In this document: piece by piece, positions 47,937-57,369 of the stretch
How positions within the stretch are numbered: position 1 is the first letter of the stretch
Layout: every line of letters starts with the position of its first letter
NCBI GenBank assembly: GCA_005882215.1
Contig: VBCK01000132.1
Span: 1-64,000 of the forward strand
DNA length: 64,000 nt
Direction: 5' to 3'
Source of the DNA: Betaproteobacteria bacterium
GTDB taxonomy: Bacteria; Pseudomonadota; Gammaproteobacteria; Burkholderiales; Burkholderiaceae_F
Notes under the pieces: generated by a model
What the model was told of the DNA's origin: nothing
Seen by the model: the letters and a program-made list of their open reading frames with translations, nothing else
Database searches by the model: none
Position numbers and translations under genes: made by a program

Positions 47937-48881
47937 ATGAACGATGCGGTTCCCGACTCCGCCGGCGGTGCATTCGGAATCGCCGCGGTCGAACGCGACA
48001 CCGGACTGAGCAAGGACACGCTGCGGGTCTGGGAGCGCCGCTATCGCTTCCCACTCCCGGCCCGGGACCCTTCCGGCGAGCGCGTCTATTCACGTCAGGA
48101 CGTCGAGAAGCTCCGGGTGTTGAAACGGCTGCTCGATCAGGGCCATCGGCCCGGCAAGGTGATCGGGCTGGCCATGGAGCAACTCGAGCGGCTGGCCGAC
48201 TCGGCCGCCCCTCACGCAGCCCGACGCGCCGAGGTGGCGCGTTTGCACGGCGGCCTGGACGTGTACCTGGACCTGATTCGCCAGCACCGGGTCGAGGAGC
48301 TACGCCGGCAGCTCTCGCAGTCGTTGTTGCGCATCGGGCTGGCGCGCTTCGTGTCTGAAGCCGTGTCGCCGCTGAACGAGCTGGTCGGCGACGCCTGGGC
48401 CCGCGGTCGGCTGGAAATCTACGAAGAACACCTGTACACCGAATCGATCCAGGTGGTGTTGCGCAATGCGATCAGCTCGATCCCGCGCCCGGGCAGCCGG
48501 CCCCCGGTCGTGCTGCTGACCACCTTCCCGCAGGAGTCTCACGGACTCGGACTGCTGATGGCCGAGGCGTTCTTCGCGCTGGAAGGATGCCGATGCGTGT
48601 CGCTGGGCGTTCAGACGCCCCTGCTGGATATCGTGAGGGCGGCAGCGGTGCAGCGCGTGGATATCGCCGCGCTGTCGTTCAGCGAAGCCTTGAACCCGAA
48701 CCAGGTGATCGACGGGATCGTGGAGTTGCGCAGCAAGCTTCCGCCGGTCACGGCGATCTGGGTCGGCGGATCGTGCTCGGCGCTCGTGCGGCGCGTACCG
48801 GCAGACGTGTTGGCGCTGCGGTCGCTGAACGACATCGCGCCGGCCCTTGCCACCTGGCGCAGCACGCACCGGTCGACCTAG
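47937..48881 (+). CDS. MerR-type regulator with B12-binding photoreceptor domain (CarH/LitR-like)
   Basis: A 314-residue protein. Residues about 13-80 form a MerR helix-turn-helix (FGIAAVERDTGLSKDTLRVW and YSRQDVEKLRVLKRLLDQG). Residues about 100-180 are the four-helix cap with Trp154 and EEH at 163-165 (DAWARGRLEIYEEHLYTES). Residues about 190-300 are a cobalamin domain with E200-x-H202-x-x-G205, exactly 41 residues, SFS at 247-249, 27 residues, then GG at 277-278. That spacing is the reported CarA/CarH signature, in which adenosylcobalamin binds in the dark and light breaks the tetramer and derepresses target genes. It starts at ATG 47937, divergent to folE2. Confidence 0.85.
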   Translation: MNDAVPDSAGGAFGIAAVERDTGLSKDTLRVWERRYRFPLPARDPSGERVYSRQDVEKLRVLKRLLDQGHRPGKVIGLAMEQLERLADSAAPHAARRAEVARLHGGLDVYLDLIRQHRVEELRRQLSQSLLRIGLARFVSEAVSPLNELVGDAWARGRLEIYEEHLYTESIQVVLRNAISSIPRPGSRPPVVLLTTFPQESHGLGLLMAEAFFALEGCRCVSLGVQTPLLDIVRAAAVQRVDIAALSFSEALNPNQVIDGIVELRSKLPPVTAIWVGGSCSALVRRVPADVLALRSLNDIAPALATWRSTHRST

Positions 48882-48883
48882 GC

Positions 48884-49507
48884 TCAGGACGGTTTCCGGG
48901 CGGACTTGCCTTCCGGCGGCGGTTGCGGCGCCTCTGCAGGCCACTTTGGCCGCACGGCGTCGGCCTTGCCTTCAGCGGGCGGATCGGCAGCAGCGGGTTG
49001 CTGCGCCGCTGCCGATGCGACGCGAGCGAACTGCTCATGCAGCGCGTTCCACCACTGCGACGGGTCAAAGGCCAGCGGCTGGGCGCCCGCCGGGGGGTCG
49101 CCGCGCGCCTGGGCGGCCGGATCGGGGCCGACATTGCCGGTGCTTGCGACCGACGGGCCGGCCTGCGCGGAGCGCGCCATCGACTGCAGCGCGACGATCG
49201 CGTTGCGCTGCATCTCCAGCGTCTGGATCGTGGAGTGCAGCAACGCGCGGTTCATGTCGAGCCAGTGCTCGACCGTGCGCAGGTCGGTGATCCGCTTTTC
49301 GAGCTCCTTCGGATCGAGCGTCGGCATCAGCATCGAAGGCATGCCCACGGGCAGCGGCGGTTGAGCCCCGAACAGCGATTCGGCGCCGGCCGCCGAAGCC
49401 GCTGCCGGGTTGCCCCACATGCGGGCCATCCACTGCAGCGACTCGTTCATGTTGTTCGCGAGCGATTCCGCAAGCGGCATTCCAGCCAGGGGATTCGGAT
49501 CGGCCAT
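48884..49507 (-). CDS. phaM: PHA granule regulatory protein PhaM
   Basis: A 207-residue PhaM-like protein. The conserved core is MPTLDPKELEKRITDLRTVE then HWLDMNRALLHSTIQTLEMQ near residues 60-100, which matches PhaM of betaproteobacteria. The N-terminus is rich in Met and Pro, and the C-terminal tail (PPPEGKSARKPS) is basic, in keeping with the DNA-binding tail of the Ralstonia protein. PhaM activates PHA synthase and tethers granules to the nucleoid. It is shorter than the ~260-residue Ralstonia protein. No phaC in the window other than a possible relative at the left end. Confidence 0.85.
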   Translation of the reverse strand: MADPNPLAGMPLAESLANNMNESLQWMARMWGNPAAASAAGAESLFGAQPPLPVGMPSMLMPTLDPKELEKRITDLRTVEHWLDMNRALLHSTIQTLEMQRNAIVALQSMARSAQAGPSVASTGNVGPDPAAQARGDPPAGAQPLAFDPSQWWNALHEQFARVASAAAQQPAAADPPAEGKADAVRPKWPAEAPQPPPEGKSARKPS

Positions 49508-49578
49508 TGGATTGAGCCTCCTGCGTTCGGATCGACCGTTGAGGACCCCGGTATCTTATTCTCCCTGTCGTGTCCTCG

Positions 49579-50790
49579 ATGCCCCTGACGTACGGCGGTG
49601 CGAGCCTGGCGCCGCGGGCCGGTGTCGCGCTCGTGCTGGCCGTCCTGATTCACCTGTCGGCATGGCAGACGCTGGCGGGCATCCGGGTATTGCTGCCGCG
49701 GCGCGAGCCACCGCCCCCGATGATCGACGTTGCGCTGCTGCCGCCGCCGCAGACTCCGATCGCATTGCCCGCTCGCCGCGCCGTGGTCCGGGCCCTCACG
49801 GCCCGACGCCGCGGGCCCACGAGCGTCGAGGCCACGCCGTTGACGGCGGTCCGCACGGGTGCGTCGGGCCGACCCGGCCCGACCCGCGCTGCTGCGCCGG
49901 CGCCCGAGGCGCGAACGCAACAGCCTGTGCCCGCCTCTGGGCAATCGGCTGCGCCAAAGACCAGCGACATCGCGACTGCGGCCCCCCCGCCATCGGGACC
50001 CGGTGCGGCGTCCGACCAACCCGTCGCGACGGCTGCGCCGGCCGAAACGGCGCCTGCGCCTGAGCCGGTGTCGGCCGCCGCCTCGGCGGCCCCGGAGCCG
50101 CCGCCACGCTCGCCGCCGGGGCACGCTGCGGTGCAGGTGATGCTGCCGAAGTCGGCCCGCTTGGTCTACCAGTCCTATGGGACGGTTCGCGTCGGAGGCT
50201 TCATGCTCGGAGTGCGCGGGCGCACCACGACACGCTGGCGGTTTCAGAACGGGCACTACCAGTCGGACCTGAGCATCGATGTCGTGAATTTCGTCGAGTC
50301 GTCGCAGGGCCTGTTCGATCCCGATTTTGGCCTGGAGCCCGAGCGATATTCCGAGACCCGCCCTCGCCGTCCGGTATCGACCACCCAATTCGACTGGGCC
50401 AACCGCCGCGTCACCTTCACCGAGGACAATCGACAGGGAGAGGCCGAACCCGGAACGCAGGATCGACTGAGCGTGCAGTTCCAGCTGTCGGTACTGCGGC
50501 AGGTCTACCCGGAGCGTTTCGTCCGCGGCAGCGTGGTACCGATCACGCTGGCCGGCACGCGCGACGTCAGCCACTGGACCTTCACGGTGACCGGGGAGGA
50601 AATCGTCGATTCCGGGCTCGGCCACCTGCCGGCGCTGCGCGTGCTGTCGAACCGCACCACCGCGTCCGGCGATGAATCGCTCGAGGTCTGGATCAGCGAG
50701 AAGCTGAACTGGTTCCCGGTCCGGATCCGGATCATCGACAAGAATCGCAACATGATCGACTCGGTGCTGGACGAAGCGACGATCGATTGA
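49579..50790 (+). CDS. DUF3108 membrane-anchored protein
   Basis: A roughly 403-residue protein. One transmembrane helix near the start (GVALVLAVLIHLSAWQTLA) resembles a TonB-type anchor, a ~120-residue Pro/Ala-rich linker follows, and the C-terminal domain (from about residue 195: SARLVYQSYGTVRVGGFMLG) has DUF3108 features including DLSIDVVNFVESSQGLFDPD and EVWISEKLNWFPVRIRIIDK. The domain faces the periplasm. Function unknown. A GTG at 49570 could add three residues. Divergent from phaM with about 70 bp between. Confidence 0.75.
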   Translation: MPLTYGGASLAPRAGVALVLAVLIHLSAWQTLAGIRVLLPRREPPPPMIDVALLPPPQTPIALPARRAVVRALTARRRGPTSVEATPLTAVRTGASGRPGPTRAAAPAPEARTQQPVPASGQSAAPKTSDIATAAPPPSGPGAASDQPVATAAPAETAPAPEPVSAAASAAPEPPPRSPPGHAAVQVMLPKSARLVYQSYGTVRVGGFMLGVRGRTTTRWRFQNGHYQSDLSIDVVNFVESSQGLFDPDFGLEPERYSETRPRRPVSTTQFDWANRRVTFTEDNRQGEAEPGTQDRLSVQFQLSVLRQVYPERFVRGSVVPITLAGTRDVSHWTFTVTGEEIVDSGLGHLPALRVLSNRTTASGDESLEVWISEKLNWFPVRIRIIDKNRNMIDSVLDEATID

Positions 50791-51096
50791 ATATTCGGGT
50801 CCGACCTTATTGACTTGGCTCCCGCGCGACCCCATTATTCGTGATGTGTCAACTGCGGGGAAATACCCCATGGAAAGTGGCCCTAGTCGGTCTCTGAAGT
50901 GATCAGCGGGATCCGCGGCACGAGTCCAATCTCATACCGCCGTCCCGCTTAAAGAGCGGGGCGGTGCGTCAGGCAGAGCAAGACCCGGCAGTTTCCTGGC
51001 CGGGGCGTCGACCACCTCCCAGTAGTTCGGATTGCCGGATTCGGTTGCTTCGTCTTTGCCGGCGAAGCGCGTCCGGCCTGCCTGTGGAGGTGTGAA
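50791..51096. other. Stretch without a supportable gene
   Basis: No convincing coding region. The segment holds a few palindromic bits, such as GGGG-AAATA-CCCC (50857-50869), and short open frames without recognisable similarity. With the porin remnant downstream it looks like a decayed interval between DUF3108 and the outer-membrane barrel. Confidence 0.4.
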
Positions 51097-51282
51097 ATGA
51101 CCCTCAAGACCGTGCACAAGATCGGGAAGTCCTGCGGTCGCTTCGCGATCGCGATCAAATCCTGGGTGATCGGCGGGCCGGTCGATGATGCGCGCATCGG
51201 TTCACGCTATCGCTACCGCGATGGGCAGCAGCGCCCGTGCCCCGGTCCGTACGCACTGTTGGCCGGCATCGCGCGCCGCTGA
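51097..51282 (+). CDS. Short open frame of uncertain status
   Basis: Sixty-one codons from an ATG with GGAGG about eight bases upstream. The product MTLKTVHKIGKSCGRFAIAI followed by a basic tail matches nothing I know. It is directly upstream of the porin remnant in a different frame and may be a chance or decayed frame. Confidence 0.2.
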   Translation: MTLKTVHKIGKSCGRFAIAIKSWVIGGPVDDARIGSRYRYRDGQQRPCPGPYALLAGIARR

Positions 51283-51462
51283 TTCCACTCAGGGAGCGCG
51301 GCCACCACCGATGAAACGGGCAGCGCCCCCTCTGCGCAGTCCTGGAGCCTGCGTGGGCAGTTCACGGTCAGCGCGGACTTCCAGTACGTGGTCAATCCCG
51401 CGTACAACGCCGACCGTGGTCCGGTGTCGATCTTCGGCTTCCGGGTCCACGCGGAGTTCTGA
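51283..51462 (+). pseudogene. C-terminal remnant of an OprB-like porin
   Basis: An in-frame stretch of about 59 codons, directly after a stop at 51280-51282 and with no start codon of its own, reads SWSLRGQFTVSADFQYVVNP and then GPVSIFGFRVHAEF before its stop at 51460-51462. The final two beta-strands, the FQYVVNP turn and the terminal Phe match the end of carbohydrate-selective OprB-type outer-membrane porins. The ~350 residues that should precede are missing, so it is a remnant. Confidence 0.5.
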
Positions 51463-51464
51463 CG

Positions 51465-52136
51465 TCAGAACCCCCATCGCAGGCCGGCAAGCAAGGTAAA
51501 GCTGTTGTAGTCCGATTGATAGTAAAAGCCGCTTTGATCCCGGAACGTCGGCTCGTTGGTCCCTAGGTAGCGAAACTCGAACGTTGCGCTCATCCGCCGC
51601 GCAATAATCGGATACTCGAGCCCGCCGATCACCTGATAGGCGACCGCATGGCTGTTGGAGTTCGACAGCGTGCTGCCGTTGACCTGGATGTTATGCACGA
51701 ACTGGGCCCTGCCCACGCCCAGCCCGATATAAGGCACCGCGCCCGCATAAGAATAGGTCGGAAAATCGTAATAGCCGTTCACCATGTAAGTGGTCGTCGT
51801 CACCGATCCTTGCGGAACGAAGCAACAGCCATGATCCGTCAGGTCGTTGTCCCGGTGCGAGATTTCGAACTCGACACGATAATTGTGAAGCACTCGCCAA
51901 CCCGCCGCGCCCGAAACGGCCCACCCGGCATCGAACTGGATGTTGCCGCCTGACAAGGCACCCCCGTAATCGATCTCTGCATCCTCGAGGCCGACAATCC
52001 CGCCGCCAAGTGCGAAGTAAGACCCATTGAAGATCGAGGCGACCTGGGCCCGGGCCGGCGCGGCAGCGAGCAGTAAGCCGGAGGCGATCAACAGGCCGAC
52101 CGCGCTCTTTTTTGGCAGGCCCTGGACAATTTTCAT
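51465..52136 (-). CDS. Outer-membrane beta-barrel protein
   Basis: A 223-residue protein with a signal peptide (VGLLIASGLLLAAAPARA) and an eight-strand barrel pattern: YFALGGGIVGLEDAEIDYGG, VLHNYRVEFEISHRDNDLTD, TTTYMVNGYYDFPTYSYAG, AVPYIGLGVGRAQFVHNIQV, MSATFEFRYLGTNEPTF and SFTLLAGLRWGF ending in Phe. It is of the OmpA-like/opacity (OmpW/Omp25-like) porin type with unknown partner. ATG 52136 has GGAGGT upstream. It is convergent with the porin remnant. Confidence 0.78.
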   Translation of the reverse strand: MKIVQGLPKKSAVGLLIASGLLLAAAPARAQVASIFNGSYFALGGGIVGLEDAEIDYGGALSGGNIQFDAGWAVSGAAGWRVLHNYRVEFEISHRDNDLTDHGCCFVPQGSVTTTTYMVNGYYDFPTYSYAGAVPYIGLGVGRAQFVHNIQVNGSTLSNSNSHAVAYQVIGGLEYPIIARRMSATFEFRYLGTNEPTFRDQSGFYYQSDYNSFTLLAGLRWGF

Positions 52137-52243
52137 GGGCACCTCCGCCGGCAACTGCTTGCGACGGGCGAAACAGTACACGCGTTTCGTTAACGAGGCC
52201 TTCCCCGACGCGGCCCGCTCCATTGCCGCGCTGGCCGTGCCGC

Positions 52244-53511
52244 TCACTCCAGGGGCCAAAGCGGAACCAGGTTCGGCAGTGTGTGAAACACGCGCGACAA
52301 CGCGCCTCCGGTCACAAGGGCGGTTGCCCGCTCGATGTCGTCGGCCAGCGGGCGGTCCTGACGCAGCGGCTGGCACACGTCGCGCACCAGTCCGTGCGCC
52401 AGCTCCAGCGCGAACGAGCTGCGCAACGGCCTGAGAAACTCGATACCCTGCGCAGCCGCGAGCAGCTCGATGCCGAGGATATGGGCCGTGTTGGAAATCA
52501 TCGCTTGCAGACGGCGCGCCGCGAAGCAGGCCATGGAAACGTGATCCTCCTGGTTGGCCGAGGTCGGCAGCGAGTCGACGCTCGCCGGGTGCGCCAGCGA
52601 TTTGTTCTCGCTCGCCAGGGCGGCCGCGGTAACGTGAGCCACCATGAAGCCCGAATGCAGTCCGGCCTCGCCGGTCAGAAAGGGCGGCAGGCGCGAGACC
52701 GCGCTGTCGATCAGCATCGCGATGCGCCGTTCGGCGATCGCGCCGACCTCGGCGATCGCCACTGCGCAGGCATCGGCCGTCAGCGCGACCGGCTCCGCGT
52801 GGAAATTGCCGCCCGACACCAGTGCGTCGTCCGCGACAAACACGAGCGGGTTATCGGTCACTGCGTTGGCCTCCCGCAGCAACACATCCGCCGCGTGGCG
52901 CAGCTGGTCCAGGCAGGCGCCGACGACCTGCGGCTGGCATCGCAGGCAATACGGATCCTGCACCCGGTCATCCCCTCGATGCCGGCGGCCTGAAGCAGCG
53001 GCAAAGCTTCCTTGCGCTCGCCGTCGGCCCACATGTAGCCCTCGCCGATCAGCGCCAGCGCCATATGCGCGAGCGGCGCCAGGTCCCCGGAGGCGCCCAC
53101 CGAGCCCTGGCCCGGCACATGAGCGATCAAACCCGCGTTGTGAACCGCGATCAGCGCGTCGACGACTTGCTCGCGCACTCCCGAGTAGCCCCGCGCCAGG
53201 CTGGCCGCTTTCAGTGCGAGCATCAGCCGCACGATGGCGGGCGCCAGCGGCTCGCCGACGCCGGCGCAGTGCGAGCGCACCAGATTCAGTTGCAAGGCGT
53301 CGACCTGTTCGCGGCTGATCGACCGGCTGGCGAGTTTGCCGAAACCCGTGTTCACGCCGTAGACGGGCCGCTCGCCCTGCGCCGCGCGCTGGACCAGATC
53401 GGCGCTCGCACGGATCCAGGAGCGCGCCGTCTCGTCGATCTCCAGCGGCGTGCGCGCGGTGTGGATCGCCTGCAACTGCTCCAGCGTCAAATGGCCAGGC
53501 TCGAGGATCAT
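52244..53511 (-). pseudogene. hutH: Histidine ammonia-lyase with internal frame-shifting deletion
   Basis: The first 180 codons (53511 down to about 52972) are a normal Hut[19 protein letters not shown] near residue 50, and the MIO-forming ASGDL at 140-144 in [20 protein letters not shown]. The reading then continues in another frame from about 52963 with [20 protein letters not shown], then [15 protein letters not shown] and [10 protein letters not shown], to the C-terminus (239 codons). Intact enzymes have about 510 residues; the joined halves give about 420. About 90 residues are lost, including the NGTQ segment that supplies active-site Asn, and the frame is shifted. Neither half would work alone. 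Confidence 0.85.
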
Positions 53512-53576
53512 CGCGGCGGCGCTCCGGACCGGTCAGTCGGACCGAGTGGTTGGAAACGGTCGGCGATCGATCGGAC

Positions 53577-55280
53577 TCAAGCGGGCCGCATCGGCAACTT
53601 CAGTTCGAACCGGCGGGCGCAGGCGATAGCGTCCGGATAACCGGCGTCGGCGTGCCGGATCACCCCGCTGGCCGGATCGTTCCACAGAACGCGCTCGATC
53701 CGGCGCGCCGCCGCTTCGCTGCCGTCGCACACGATCACGACCCCGGCATGCTGCGAGTAGCCCATCCCGACCCCTCCCCCATGATGCAGCGAGACCCAGG
53801 TCGCGCCCGAGGCCGTGTTCAGCATCGCATTGAGCAGCGGCCAGTCGGACACCGCGTCGGAGCCGTCGCGCATCGCTTCGGTCTCGCGGTTGGGCGAGGC
53901 GACCGAACCGGCGTCCAGGTGATCGCGGCCGATCACGATCGGCGCCGTGAGCTCCCCGCTTGCAACCATCTGGTTGAATGCCAGCCCGGCACGCTGGCGC
54001 TCGCCCAGGCCGAGCCAGCAGATCCGCGCCGGCAGCCCCTGGAAGGCGATCCGTTCGGAAGCCATATCGAGCCAGCGGTGCAGATGCCGGTCGTCCGGGA
54101 ACAACTCCTTCAGTCTGGCATCGGTGCGACGTATGTCCTGCGGGTCGCCGGACAGCGCGACCCAGCGAAACGGCCCCTTGCCCACGCAAAAGAGCGGCCG
54201 GATGTAGGCCGGAACGAAACCCGGAAATTCGAATGCGTCGGCAACGCCGTGGTCGAACGCGACCTGGCGGATGTTGTTGCCGTAGTCGAACACCGGAACG
54301 CCGAGAGAGCGCAAGTCGAGCATCGCGCGCACATGCACCGCGCAGCTGTCCGCCGCGGCGCGCTGCAGCATCTCGTGCTGCCGCGGATCGGCCTGCGCCG
54401 CGCGCCAGCGTTCCACGCTCCAGCCGACCGGCAGGTAGCCGTTGATCAGGTCGTGGGCGGAGGTCTGGTCGGTGACCAGGTCCGGCCTCAAACCGCCCGC
54501 TCGCGCGCGGCGGGCCAGTTCCGGCAGCAACTCGGCCGCATTGCCCAGCAGACCGATCGAGCGGGCCTGCCGCTCGCGCGTGGCCTGCCCGATCCGGGCC
54601 AGCGCGTCGTCCAGATCGCGCGCTTCTTCATCCAGGTAGCGGGTGCGCAGGCGCGCCTCGATGCGCGAGCGCTGGCATTCGATCGTCAGCGAGGAGGCGC
54701 CGGCCATGCCGGCCGCGAGCGGCTGCGCGCCGCCCATGCCGCCCAGTCCCGCCGTCAGGATCCACCGGCCGGCCAGATCGCCGCCGTAGTGCTGCCGGCC
54801 CGCCTCGCAGAAGGTCTCGAAAGTGCCTTGCACGATTCCCTGGCTGCCGATGTAGATCCAGGAGCCGGCGGTCATCTGGCCGAACATCATCAGGCCCTTG
54901 CGATCCAGCTCGTGGAAATGTTCCCAGGTGGCCCAGCGCGGCACCAGGTTGGAGTTGGCGATCAGCACGCGCGGCGCGTCCGCGTGCGTGCGCACGACGC
55001 CCACGGGCTTGCCCGATTGCACCAGCAGCGTCTCGTCTTCTTCGAGGCCGCGCAGCGCCGACACAATCGCGCGGAAGCAGTCCCAGTTGCGCGCGGCCTT
55101 GCCGATTCCTCCATAGACCACAAGCCGCTGCGGATCTTCGGCAACCTCCGGATCCAGATTGTTCTGGATCATCCGGTAGGCGGCCTCGATCAGCCAGTTG
55201 CGGCAGGTCAGCGCGCTGCCACGCGGGGACTTCACCGGCGCATCGAGCACCGGGCCGTCAGGATCGGGCCGGTCGGTCAT
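53577..55280 (-). CDS. hutU: Urocanate hydratase
   Basis: Second step of histidine breakdown: urocanate to imidazolonepropionate with tightly bound NAD+. The 567-residue protein is full length. Motifs are [57 protein letters not shown] near residue 130, [20 protein letters not shown] near 170 (NAD site), [20 protein letters not shown] near 345, and [17 protein letters not shown] near 495. ATG 55280 is used; a TTG at 55292 is possible. Divergent from hutI with 74 bp between. Confidence 0.94.
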   Translation of the reverse strand: MTDRPDPDGPVLDAPVKSPRGSALTCRNWLIEAAYRMIQNNLDPEVAEDPQRLVVYGGIGKAARNWDCFRAIVSALRGLEEDETLLVQSGKPVGVVRTHADAPRVLIANSNLVPRWATWEHFHELDRKGLMMFGQMTAGSWIYIGSQGIVQGTFETFCEAGRQHYGGDLAGRWILTAGLGGMGGAQPLAAGMAGASSLTIECQRSRIEARLRTRYLDEEARDLDDALARIGQATRERQARSIGLLGNAAELLPELARRARAGGLRPDLVTDQTSAHDLINGYLPVGWSVERWRAAQADPRQHEMLQRAAADSCAVHVRAMLDLRSLGVPVFDYGNNIRQVAFDHGVADAFEFPGFVPAYIRPLFCVGKGPFRWVALSGDPQDIRRTDARLKELFPDDRHLHRWLDMASERIAFQGLPARICWLGLGERQRAGLAFNQMVASGELTAPIVIGRDHLDAGSVASPNRETEAMRDGSDAVSDWPLLNAMLNTASGATWVSLHHGGGVGMGYSQHAGVVIVCDGSEAAARRIERVLWNDPASGVIRHADAGYPDAIACARRFELKLPMRPA

Positions 55281-55354
55281 CGAAAGATTCAACCCGCAAT
55301 GAATGCTTGGGGCACTGTACTTGTCCGGACCCCGCGCGGCAATTAGGATCCATC

Positions 55355-56563
55355 ATGGGTTCGACGCTGTGGCGCAATGCGCGCCTCGCCACGCTGACCG
55401 GTCGCTCGCCTTGGGGTTTGATCGACCGAGGCGCTCTGCTGGTGAAGGGCGCTTGTTTGCACTGGATTGGACGCGAATTAGACCTCGGCTCAGGCCTGGA
55501 TATCGAAGTTGAGCATGACCTCGGCGGTGCGCTGGTTACACCGGGACTGATCGATGCGCACACGCACCTGATCTATGCAGGCCAACGCGCATCCGAATTC
55601 GAGCTGCGGCTCCAAGGCGCCTCTTACGAGCAGATCGCGCAGGCAGGCGGCGGGATCCGATCCACGGTGGCCGCCACGCGGTTGGCCAGCGACGAGGGCC
55701 TGTTTGCCAGTGCCGCTGCCCGGCTCGATCGGCTGCGGGCCGAAGGCGTCACGACGGTCGAGATCAAGTCCGGCTACGGACTGTCCCTGGAACACGAACG
55801 GCGCTGCCTGCAGGTGGCCCGGCGCCTCGGGCGCGAGCGCGGCGTGGACGTGCGCACCACCTGTCTGGCCGCACACGCGTTGCCGCCGGAGTTCGATGGC
55901 CGCGCCGACGACTACATCGACGCGGTGTGTGGCTGGCTGCCTCAATTGCACGCGGAGTCCCTGGTCGATGCGGTGGACGCGTACTGCGAGCGTATCGCGT
56001 TCAGCCGCGAGCAGACGGCTCGGGTGTTCGAGCAGGCGCGACGCCTGGGCTTGCCCGTGAAGCTGCATGCCGAGCAGTTCAGCGACTGCGGGGGCGTGGC
56101 GTTGGCGGCGAGCTATCGTGCGCTGTCGTGTGATCACCTGGAGTACGTCGGCGCCGAGGGCGTGGCCGCGATGGCGTCTTCCGGCAGCGCGGCCGTCCTG
56201 CTGCCGGGTGCGTTCTACTTCCTGCGCGAGACCCGCGTGCCCCCGGTCGATGCCATGCGGCGGGCCGGCGTGCCGATCGCGATCGCCACCGACCACAATC
56301 CCGGGACCTCGCCCACGCTTTCGTTGCGGCTGATGTTGAACATGGCGTGCACGCTGTTCGGACTGACGCCCGAGGAGGCAGTGCGCGGTGTCACCGTGAA
56401 CGGCGCGCGCGCGCTCGGGCTGAGCGATCGCGGCCGACTGGCCGAGGGTCTGCGGGCCGATTTCGCCGTCTGGGATCTCGAGCATCCGGCAGAGCTCGCC
56501 TACTGGCTCGGGGGCAATCCTTGCCTGCGCGTCCTGTGCGGCGGAGTGCCGCTCGCGCTATGA
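55355..56563 (+). CDS. hutI: Imidazolonepropionase
   Basis: Third step: hydrolyses imidazolonepropionate to formiminoglutamate. It is 402 residues (family about 405). Amidohydrolase motifs are [18 protein letters not shown] (HxH), [20 protein letters not shown] near residue 130, [20 protein letters not shown] near 230 with metal His, and [18 protein letters not shown] near 305 with metal Asp. ATG 55355 has AGGA upstream; a longer frame is unconserved. It overlaps hutG by 4 bp (ATGA). The region between hutI and hutU contains TGTAC motifs but no clear HutC operator. Confidence 0.94.
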   Translation: MGSTLWRNARLATLTGRSPWGLIDRGALLVKGACLHWIGRELDLGSGLDIEVEHDLGGALVTPGLIDAHTHLIYAGQRASEFELRLQGASYEQIAQAGGGIRSTVAATRLASDEGLFASAAARLDRLRAEGVTTVEIKSGYGLSLEHERRCLQVARRLGRERGVDVRTTCLAAHALPPEFDGRADDYIDAVCGWLPQLHAESLVDAVDAYCERIAFSREQTARVFEQARRLGLPVKLHAEQFSDCGGVALAASYRALSCDHLEYVGAEGVAAMASSGSAAVLLPGAFYFLRETRVPPVDAMRRAGVPIAIATDHNPGTSPTLSLRLMLNMACTLFGLTPEEAVRGVTVNGARALGLSDRGRLAEGLRADFAVWDLEHPAELAYWLGGNPCLRVLCGGVPLAL

Positions 56564-57369
56564 ACGAAGCCGATGCAAGTTTCAGCCTGCAGCGCGGCAG
56601 CGCCGCGCTGCTGGTCAGCGTCCCACATTGCGGCACCGAGATTGCGCAGCCGCTGCTGGCGCGGATGGTGCCGCGGGCGCAGGCGCTGGAAGACACCGAC
56701 TGGCACCTTGCGCAGCTGTATGCCTTCGTGCGCGATCTGGGCGCCAGCCTGATCGTGCCGCGCTACTCGCGCTATGTGATCGACCTGAACCGTCCGCCGG
56801 ACGACGCTCCGATGTACCCGGGCGCCAACAGCACGGGCCTGTGTCCCGAACGCTTTTTCTCGGGAGAGCCGCTCTACCGGCCGGGTCTGCAGCCGGATGC
56901 TGCCGAGGTGGCCCGTCGGCGCGAAGCGAATTGGCAGCCCTACCACGACGCGCTGCAGCGGGAACTCCTGCGCCTGAAGAGCGCGCACGGCTACGCGCTG
57001 CTGCTGGATGGCCACAGCATCAAGTCCGAACTGCCGTGGCTGTTCTGCGGGCGCCTGCCGGACCTGAACCTGGGCACCGCCGACGGCGCGAGCTGCGCGC
57101 CTTCGCTGCGAATGGCAATGTCGCGGTCGCTGCAGGCCCAGCGCGATTTCACCCACGTGGTCGACGGCCGCTTCAAGGGCGGTTACATTGTTCGACGTTA
57201 CGGCCGACCGACCGAGGGCGTACACGCGGCCCAGCTCGAGATGTGCTGGAGCTGCTACATGCCCGAAACGCCTCCGTACCAGGTCGATCCGCAGCGATCC
57301 GGGCGCCTGGCACCGACCCTGCGCGCGCTTGTTCAAACCCTGCTTGAATGGCGGCCGACCGATGACTGA
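56560..57369 (+). CDS. hutG: N-formylglutamate deformylase
   Basis: Final step of the five-enzyme route: N-formylglutamate to glutamate and formate. It is 269 residues. Signatures are [60 protein letters not shown] near residue 70, [20 protein letters not shown] near 145 and [20 protein letters not shown] near 205. ATG 56560 overlaps hutI stop. hutF starts 8 bp before its end, giving a compact hutI-hutG-hutF unit. Confidence 0.92.
   Translation: MNEADASFSLQRGSAALLVSVPHCGTEIAQPLLARMVPRAQALEDTDWHLAQLYAFVRDLGASLIVPRYSRYVIDLNRPPDDAPMYPGANSTGLCPERFFSGEPLYRPGLQPDAAEVARRREANWQPYHDALQRELLRLKSAHGYALLLDGHSIKSELPWLFCGRLPDLNLGTADGASCAPSLRMAMSRSLQAQRDFTHVVDGRFKGGYIVRRYGRPTEGVHAAQLEMCWSCYMPETPPYQVDPQRSGRLAPTLRALVQTLLEWRPTDD

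Noticed and set aside
50830-50935. Possible insertion-sequence end in the gene-poor stretch
   Set aside because: The GGGG-AAATA-CCCC dyad and nearby bases recalled an IS end, but no transposase, matching partner end or target duplication is visible; not supported.
55281-55354. HutC operator between hutU and hutI
   Set aside because: Only half of a TGTA-type motif is seen; no complete palindrome.
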